A stretch of 64,000 nt of DNA from Hydractinia symbiolongicarpus. Lineage: Eukaryota; Cnidaria; Hydrozoa; Anthoathecata; Hydractiniidae. Positions 56,284 through 64,000 of the stretch are shown piece after piece. Position 1 is the stretch's first letter. Each line of letters starts with the position of its first letter. The stretch covers positions 35,888,231 to 35,952,230 of the forward strand of contig NC_079878.1 in the NCBI RefSeq assembly GCF_029227915.1, written 5' to 3'. Under the pieces are notes generated by a model. The model was not told the DNA's origin and did no database searches. It was given only the letters and a program-made list of their open reading frames with translations. Made by a program: the position numbers and the translations under genes.

Positions 56284-59127
56284 CAAATTAAAATTTTAAA
56301 GAAACGTTCCCAAAACCAAGCTCGTAAAAACTTAATTTACGCCAAATTTTTCAAATTTCTTTCGCCACTTTTTCTCTGAGTAAAGTATAATCTATTTAAA
56401 AGACCATGCTGGTACTTTTTCAAATCTTTAACCCTTGACAAAATCCAGCCTAAATGTTTTATATAAAGGTTCTTAAAACACTTAAGTAGCAGTTTATTTA
56501 CTTGCATAAAAGAACTATTGCATGATAATTTTAAAACGGACCTCTTTATAGAACACAATTTGTACTGTTAAATAAATGATACATATTAGTAGTGCATGCA
56601 AACTCTACATAACTATGTAAGGGTTTATAGTGAATATTAGGGTAAATGATTTACAGTTCAGTATTAATTTACTGCTTTCATAGCGTGTGCTGATAATAAA
56701 ACCCAATACATACAAATATATATATTATATATATATTCACAATATTTTAGTAAGTTATGTAAACAAAAGGACGGACAGTGTGATTATATATTTAAAGATC
56801 CGATATTACTGCTATACTTCTATCAATTGTTCTCGATCAGTCAATCTCAGTTCTTGTTTTATAACAGTTAAATTTTAACACAATCTAACATTGGTAAAAT
56901 GACACTTCTTCCTTCGTTAAGCAGGATCTAGATGCTTCCAATAATCGTATTTTCGATACTTTCTTGCTTTATTTTCTTGTTTATTAGGTGCAAGTTCTTA
57001 CCCATGTTAAAGTTTTAGTCTATACAACCGTGCAGAAATATTTATAAGTCGCAGTTGAGTTAATTTTGATGGCTTGATGTACGAGATAATTTCGATTTTT
57101 TAGACATCTTCCTAAAAAATCGATGCACTTATTTAATATATTTGATGACAAGGAAAACAATGTATATATACATCAGGTAAAAACATCTTCAATGGGGAGA
57201 AGAAGAAATACAAGATTAACAATGGCTAGCTTACGGCGTTAAAGATGAGAACATTTTGCAGATCTTATTTTTGCGATTCTGGCCTTAAAATGTTTTTCGC
57301 AGAACAAAGTAAAAGTTTTTTTTTATCTTTTTTTAAGTTATTACACTCCTTATATTAAGAAAATTAACGTTGACTGTTTTATAAGATTACCCTCAATTAT
57401 TCAAAAGGAAAAGAAATATTAAGTAGAATTAGGGAATAATTTTTTTTAAAAAAAAAATATCAAGAAACTAATGATTTCAAACACCATGAAAATATCAACG
57501 TTATTTTTCTCAACTCGAATCTAAGCAGATAATGTGACGGGAAACAGTGCGAAAAAGTACACCTGGCTTTTCCACTTTATAATAAATACTTACTAAGACA
57601 AATACTAACTACTACTCCTTATCTTTAGTATTTAGATCTATATAGCATAAACTTTCAGTAACATCTTTTTATCAACTGTACCATTACATAGGCATATACA
57701 AATTAATAGAAGATCACGTCTTTACTCAAATTAGAGGAGTCAAAACAGAATCAAAAATGTATGAAAGATTGAGTTTCAATTTGTATTCGATTTTTGTAAA
57801 CTGGTTTGGTTGTTAACCGATTTCAGCTTGATAATCACTTAAAATTTTGAGAGTATTGTGGATTGCTTATTAGATCATGCAAGTTTTGACATTGGTTCTT
57901 ATAAAAGGACATTTTATATGAAACACTTTATTTATCCAAACGTTTCTGCATTATGACTATACGAATGCAATTATCATCATACATATACTATTTTCAACTA
58001 ACTGCTAAACATTTAGTTAATACGTTGTTAATTCCTAGTTTTTAAAAACAAATCTGCTTTGAATAAAGGGTGTTATTCTTTAAGTTTCCAAATACAAGTT
58101 ATTAATTTAGGTATTAGGCAGACAAGACAGACAACTCTTACAGGCTTCACAAATTAATTCCAATACAAACTTTTCTCATTTGTCTCATTTCATTTTATGT
58201 AAAATCAAGAATGCCAAAGGAATTGAACAAGGGATACAAATGGGATACCCGATTTGATATCTGCATTAGCTGATGCGGAAGATGGATATTCCACAAAAAT
58301 CAATTACAATTTTCACAAATAGATAAAAATGTAAGAGTTTTCACAAAAAGTCATTGAGGTTTTTTGATTTTTAGAGGGAAAATCCTGTAAACAATTGTGG
58401 AGACAGTCCCTAAGTAGTTTTATACAATATAAAGAGAAAATCAGCTTGTGAAACCAAAAGCTGTCCAACTTGACATACTTAGTACAAAATTCTAGTACCC
58501 ATATTTGTACGTGGTAATGACTTAAGAGTCAGGTAACACAGTCAAATTACATTAATTTGATTTCCTTTGATAATAATTTTTGTTTTTAGTCCCTCTAATA
58601 CACTAAGAATTATGTAAAAAAAAACACTTCCAAGGCAGTTAAACCTTAAGTTGTAGTGTTTTTAGCCACATGTATATGAATGTTAAAGTAATTTCTTTTA
58701 ATATTTTAGCTACCAACCTTCATGGTTGTGACCAGAAAAAAGTTTTTTGTTTAGTTTGGAATTAATCCATTCCGCCAAACTTTATACTTTCTTTTTGTGT
58801 TGCTCCAAAACTCTTATATAAAACTGACTTGGTTTGTGTTTGGCTACTAATCCAAAAAGGTTATGTGTAAATTACTTAATTTATATTTGCAATCATAAAA
58901 CAAACTGCAACATTGATGCTGTGTGCTTTATTGCAAGTAGGTAGTTGCACCTTCCAAAGTCTATAACATGTGCCTAATGTTTGACCGTGGTTACCTAGAT
59001 TTTAGTGTAGTGATTATTGAACAGCTTTATTACTGCGACAACAATAAAAACTATAGGACAAATTTAAAGAATGAATTTAAAATTGGCATGCTGCACCAGC
59101 ATGATAAAATGGACCCAAAATAATTTC
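56284..59127. other. Gene-poor stretch
   Basis: 2.8 kb without a supportable gene or repeat family, apart from short TA-rich runs near 56715-56735. It may be intronic or intergenic; nothing in the sequence decides. Confidence 0.3.
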
Positions 59128-59241
59128 ACTCTCGTTTATTTTACTCGCACTCGCATTGTACTCTCACTCTGAACTATTTTACTCGCATTTATTTGCACTC
59201 GTACTCTCAAAGATGTGTAGCTTTACTCGCGATCGGCACTG
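59128..59241 (-). repeat. Solo end of the Tc1/BEN element
   Basis: 114 bp matching the left terminal region of the element at 36729 (inverted), including the iterons ACTCGCACTCGCATTG and the terminus GATCGGCACTG followed by TA. Only one clear mismatch was noted (TTTACTCGCG against TTTAATCGCG). No partner end or interior follows, so it is a truncated copy. Confidence 0.85.
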
Positions 59242-59243
59242 TA

Positions 59244-60370
59244 TCATATTTCCTAAGACCCTAATTTTAGCTATTAAAAGGAGGTCGATAAACAACACAG
59301 AATACCAAATTTCACAAAGATACATATTCAAATATATTAAAGGCAAAAGGCATATAAGGCCCAAACAAACTGTGTGCAAAATACTTATGGTCAAAAAACT
59401 TTTTTCTTCATCTTTATGTAACTGATTCACCAAACACGTCACATAAATGAAATGTTTGCATTCTCCATAGTATTAACACCAACTTCCCAAAGGCCATAAA
59501 CTGGCATAAATAAAGAGTGAGCTTATACCGTTCATATTAGGTGAACATCGTAATTATGTGATTTCACTTTCTCTTTCCACTGGCAACACTGGATGGCTAT
59601 GACATGATATTCTGAGCCTTATGTCAGGATAACATATTGCCATTTTTACCGGCACCGAAACTTGAGCATGTTACAGAGTAGACAATAGACAAATTTTTGA
59701 GTGATATTGGGTATTACTAAGTATGAAACTAGACAGGTTGGTGAAAATTATTAAGACAAAAAAATTATCTACCTTGTTCACCTGCATTTTTTGAAGTTCT
59801 TTTAGAGGATTGCTTATAATAAAAACCATAAAAATATGTGGTGAGCAAGTTGCTAGATTCTTGCCTCTGTTTTTTAATATAATATAATCACATAATTAAG
59901 ATGGTATATGCTACACATTATTTAAGACATTTAGTTATAGTGCAACAATTTGCATGCTACCGACAAATCAACCATGCATAGCTATCTTACTTTCTTTCAA
60001 ATGTATACAACAATAACTAGCTAGCTAGCTAGCAATATGCTAGCCCTTGCTAGCCCCTACTAATCTAAAATGATAGTTGACATTTATACATTCTTCAGTC
60101 AAAACAAACTAGAAGCTACTCTTAGAAAATCACAATAAGCAGAAAATGTGATAGCTAATAAAAATTAACAATAACAAACAGCAAAAACAAATACACTAAA
60201 TAGAGTAATATCTCATGCACATCTTCTCTTCGGGAACAACATAGTAAATGATTGCTACAATTTTTGCGGGATCAAAGTTACAAATTCATAAATTGTTGGC
60301 ACGCCATACTAAAACAATCATTCCGACAAGACGCTTAAATGACAACATGGCGTATATAAACAATGGATAT
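59244..60370. other. Gene-poor stretch
   Basis: An 89-codon plus-strand frame from the solo transposon end to 59425 has no recognised motif. A (TAGC)n patch (AGCTAGCTAGCTAGC) lies at about 60018. Nothing else is supported. Confidence 0.3.
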
Positions 60371-60957
60371 CAAATGGTGGAACATGTCGGACTAATGTAA
60401 CTTTTTTATTCCAAATTTTGGGCAAATTTTAATCCTTATTTGATAAAACTTAAGAGAAAAGTTAGTACATAACTTAAATATTTCATCTCACATCCTCGCA
60501 ACGTTCAAATTTCTACAGAAGATCGGAATTTCAGGATTTATGTTGCAGCATACTAATAACCATTTTTCGTTTTCTAGTGCAAGTTGTTCTCAAACGACCC
60601 TTCAAGAAGTTTGCTGGGTTTTTCAGGCTACCTTAAAAATTTAAAATAATATACCTACCACCAAAAAAAATCGTCTTTGAGTTAAAATTGCAAAAGGATA
60701 AATGAACAAAAATATTCAATAACAATGGTGTAAATCCTTCCGTAAAGCGGTTGCACGCGTATATCAAATGGTGGAACATATCGGACCAAACGAAAATATT
60801 TTCATCACGGATCATTTTTCAGCTGACACAAATGACATAAAATAAAGTTAGAAATGTCAAGAATTCAAAAAAACGATGCATTTTGCTCAATTACTTTGTC
60901 TTTTTCTTATTTCACCCTTTTACTAATGGGTCCGAATTATTCCACCTTATCGCTATA

Positions 60958-61009
<52 letters not shown>
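60371..61009. repeat. ATT microsatellite with TGGTGGAACATGTCGGAC motifs (locus 3)
   Basis: Direct copies TGGTGGAACATGTCGGAC at 60375-60392 and TGGTGGAACATATCGGACC at 60769-60787 (with shared upstream ATATCAAA), an inverted copy GGTCCGAATTATTCCACC at 60929-60946, then ATT units at 60956-61009. The arrangement mirrors loci 1 and 2. The piece 60372-60946, bounded by inverted motifs, could be one element of about 575 bp. Confidence 0.75.
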
Positions 61010-62201
61010 GGATGTTCCTATTTGAAAACAGGATAGCCTGACATCCTATGTATAACGACAACCGGCAGGCGTTGGATCAATTATATTATTGTTGTTGCGC
61101 GAAATTTATATTATTGAGATTAGATCCAATAAAAAAAATTATTATTTTATTCCAAACAATATTGATTTCCTCTAACTTAAAAATAGTGATAATAATTGAT
61201 TCAATAATTATTATTGGTAATACGTTGATCCAATTATTTTTTCCAACCGCGGAAACAAATTGCCGTTTGACGATATCGGATAGCCTGCCATCTCTAATTT
61301 TTTTCACATATGGCAAGAGAAAATGTTTACTGTATTGGGTATCAGCAGTTTTGCGCCGGAATCGTGGAAAAGTCTTTTGCAAGTCAATAGACAGGGAAAG
61401 TCTTTGTTAGCCCCTTGATTATTGTTTTCTTGCGCTTTAGGTCATAACTATGAAACCTATGTTTTTATAAAATTACCGATCAATTATATCTTGTGTATTT
61501 TTTAATGCAACGATGCGTTTCCTTTTTATTAGGACGCTGACCCACCCCTGTGTAAAAACCCGCATGAATTTGCCCTTCACATATATATCCCTGCATTTTA
61601 TGCTTGCTTGTCCGCCTGTCATCATGAACAAAGAAATTACTGATCGGATAGTCTAAAATAACGCAGTGGTGCAACCGTTTCTAACACAGATAGACAACGT
61701 ATATTATTGTTATAGAGAGGATTTCGGTTTGGCGATTAATGATTTTCCATTTTACTAAGGCCCAGTATAAACGACTTATTTTCAAGTTAAGGAGAGAAAA
61801 TGTTCCCAAGTACTACAGGAACGAGAAACCGTTCGAAATATTCTGTTCAATTATGAAGACTTTAATTGACAAGATACTTATCCTATTTGGTATGGAAAGT
61901 CGCCGCGCCGGAATTATTTACATCAGTAAAATGCTCGGATTAAGTGAAGTCGACTTAAAGTCTAGACCTTCTCTTGCAACATGATAATGCAAATATGTTG
62001 AAGAACACAAAATAAGCAATTTAAAAACAGTACAACGAATTAAAAACATAATGTGTTTAAAAGGGGAAAGGGGGCGGAGTGGGGCAAGATACTCTAACTA
62101 CATAAAATGGCACCTAAGCTGTGCACGAAAACTCAACTACATACCCGAATAATATCAAGGAAGATATCGCGCCCTAACACAGTGATTATTTGAATATAAT
62201 C
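61010..62201. other. Gene-poor stretch
   Basis: Frames at 61048-61410 (plus) and 61739-61984 (plus) have no recognised motif and no splice support. AGGATGTTCC and AGCCTGACATCCT near 61010-61045 form a weak inverted pair. Confidence 0.3.
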
Positions 62202-62326
62202 TCTATCATAATTAATACCCGTATACGTCTGTTTGTCACGTAAAATGATAACCATAGTAGCGAAACATGAATTGCGGTAAATAAAGGGCATGCGAACCGT
62301 GGATTTTTCCACGGGTCACCGATTAG
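62202..62326 (+). mobile_element. Single Helitron-like unit, diverged
   Basis: 125 bp. Head TCTATCATAATTAATACCCG followed by TATACGTCTG, hairpin ACCGTGGATTTTTCCACGGGT, and end CACCGATTAG (TTAG replaces CTAG). Same family as 34081-34210 and unit four of the array. Confidence 0.68.
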
Positions 62327-63090
62327 TATTTTCTAAATAACAATGGATCTTTAAAAACATATATCTTATCAAAATATGCAGACTGACGTCAGCAAAAGTT
62401 ATTGCTGACAGTCATAATTTGAAGCATTAGTTTTAATTGTCTCGTCATAGATCACGTTTTATTGCTTCTAACCCAAGACAAGGTAAGTTATGGGGGTAGG
62501 GCAGTTTTGGCTCTCTCCTCCCTCCTCCCCTTCCCTGACACCCTATACTTCGGCATGCATAGGGTAAAAATACACTGCTGCCTGAGGAGGAGAGGATGAA
62601 ATGACTTTTTGGAGTAGAAAAAACCTGTACGAACATACTTTGGAGAACAAAAAAAAATCATTTTGCTGGCCACAGCACTGACATAATTATTAGTGTACAA
62701 TGACGAAATTTACATTTTCACCGGAGGAGATTAATATAAAAGAGTTAGTCATTGGGAATTTTTAACCATGGGCTTCTTAGCTTTGCTGGATGTGAGCAAG
62801 CTGTTACTGTTTGTAGTTGCTAGCATTACATTTTCTTATCGATAATCGACATTCGTTGTTGGAATTTTATTTCACAGTTTTCATCAAAAAGGTGAAGAGC
62901 TAAATTATATTAAAAGTGAAGAAGTTTTAAAACGATGTTAAAATAGCGGAAGGTATAACTAAACATTGAAATTTTAGGGAAATTCCTTTGAATCAATAAG
63001 ATTGACGCAGTATCAAGTATCAAATAGCATTATCAAAAACAAACTATAAGCATAAATAAACTATAAAGCTATATGTATTATGAAATTCAC
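62327..63090. other. Spacer before the terminal gene
   Basis: Includes a purine/pyrimidine-biased patch (62505-62535, CTCCTCCCTCCTCCCC). It could be an intron of the minus-strand gene that follows, since a donor-like GTGAAT sits at 63090. Confidence 0.3.
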
Positions 63091-64000
63091 CCTTTTTTTC
63101 TTTGTAGATTTTTCTCTCGTAATTTATTCGAGTGCGCAACTGAACGAAGGTGTACTTCTCGAACAACCCACATGATTCTAGATGAGTCCTCACTCTGTTT
63201 TCATCTAAGCTTCCACCTTCAATTAGTTCTTTTCCATGCATTAAAATTAATTTTAAATCATGTTTCGGAAACAGTGATTTTCGCTTCATGGCACATGGTG
63301 GTGTTTTTCGGTACGCAACTTGTCATAAACCTGTCTAGGTGACGCAGTTAGAGTTGGTACAGCTGCGCATTTTTGTTTTACCTCCGACGAACTCCCATCA
63401 TTATTGACAGGAAACACCTCTTTCAGCTCTTTAATCTCTTGTTCTGACCACACTTTTCTTTTGCTTTCTTGTCTAGCTGCTTCGTTTGACTTGTCAGCTT
63501 GGAAAAGTTCTTTAACTGCTGTTGACCCAACCAAGGAAGACTTCTCCATATTTCTTAGGAAATAGTGTTCCTCTGCTGTCCTCATGCTGTGTGTCATCAA
63601 CGTGGCGGCATCTTTTAAATTACAGCTTTCCGATTCTCTTAATGCTGTGCTAACAGACTTCCGAATTATATTTGCTGAAAGATTTTTTGGAGGACATTTA
63701 TCATTAAAATTACCAACTCTGTCCCACTGAAGATGAAGACGTTTACTAATGTCCTCAGGTGACACTTTCTTTCCTGACCAACTTAAAAATACATACTCGC
63801 ATTTTGGTAAAGTTTGTGGTCTGGCAAATTTCACGTATGTTGTCAAAAAATCAAATTCTTCTTCATTAAGGATAATTTTAGCTGGGCCATAGGTGTCAAG
63901 TGTTTTATGGTCCCAAACATTTATTACACATTTTCCATCAAGCTTCGCTGCCCTATAATATTCATTCATTGTGAGGTTGGCCGTCACACCAGATCTCTGT
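63091..64000 (-). CDS. Second tyrosine-recombinase-like gene, partial, with one apparent frameshift
   Basis: The frame enters from beyond the window and runs to 63286. RSGVTANLTM at the right edge supplies the box I Arg, ANIIRKSVSTAL the box II region, and THSMRTAEEHYFL the His and Tyr, a close match to the THSxxTAxKHY signature of recombinase-like proteins widespread in fishes and invertebrates. A linker (KRKVWSEQEIKELKEVF, SPRQVYDKLR) looks Myb/SANT-like. At about 63290 the frame closes, and the next frame continues with a similar helical module (KRKSLFPKHDLKLILM, YTFVQLRTRINYERK) to a possible donor at 63091. One indel, or an unseen splice, separates them. It shares the fold, but not close sequence, with the YR-SET gene. 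Confidence 0.62.

Overview
The window is AT-rich animal nuclear DNA, most likely from a cnidarian and perhaps a hydrozoan. The reasons are spliced genes with short GT-AG introns, a tRNA-derived SINE, non-LTR retrotransposon pieces, several DNA-transposon families and Polinton (Maverick) proteins whose motifs match those I know from cnidarian genomes. Species assignment is inference. No sequence search was run; all family names come from motif reading.

Positions 1-18297 hold a nearly complete but dead Polinton/Maverick. It has terminal inverted repeats of about 0.76 kb. Its gene set covers major capsid protein, packaging ATPase, rve integrase, a pPolB C-terminal remnant, a BRO-like protein and several small conserved proteins. 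Its architecture is odd: the block 11469-16123 is present a second time, inverted, at 756-5597. There it replaces most of the DNA polymerase gene and cuts straight into the polymerase C-terminus. Several inactivating lesions are identical in both copies, so the element seems to have decayed before, or been homogenised after, the duplication. A 1.4 kb block next to the right TIR has no left counterpart.

Positions 18298-23556 are intergenic, with two MITE-like elements, an ATT microsatellite tied to 18-bp repeats, and a stray copy of a SET exon. Positions 23557-33449 (minus strand) carry a long gene of about 23 exons whose splice phases chain together (one exon length is uncertain). Its order is: an OB-like exon, basic/acidic linkers, C2H2-type zinc fingers, a tyrosine-recombinase-like (Crypton-like) core, Ser/Glu-rich linkers, an uncharacterised domain, and a KMT5A-like SET methyltransferase domain. 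Its introns contain a LINE endonuclease remnant, a tandem array of four Helitron-like units and a tRNA-like sequence.

Positions 33450-41004 contain simple and minisatellite repeats and then a complete 4.3 kb Tc1/mariner-type element flanked by TA. It carries a spliced BEN-domain gene and a transposase whose catalytic core has been deleted. Positions 41005-51526 are repeat-rich: a tRNA-SINE, a 220-bp tandem duplication, a TIR element full of palindromic motifs, a long ATT microsatellite, a LINE reverse-transcriptase remnant and a gutted piggyBac. Positions 51640-53880 hold a second, badly decayed Polinton fragment that still has pPolB N-terminal parts missing from the first element. Positions 54000-63040 are mostly gene-poor, with a Harbinger-type MITE, a lone end of the Tc1/BEN element and more repeats. 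The last kilobase holds the 3' part of a second tyrosine-recombinase-like gene (minus strand) that runs off the window.
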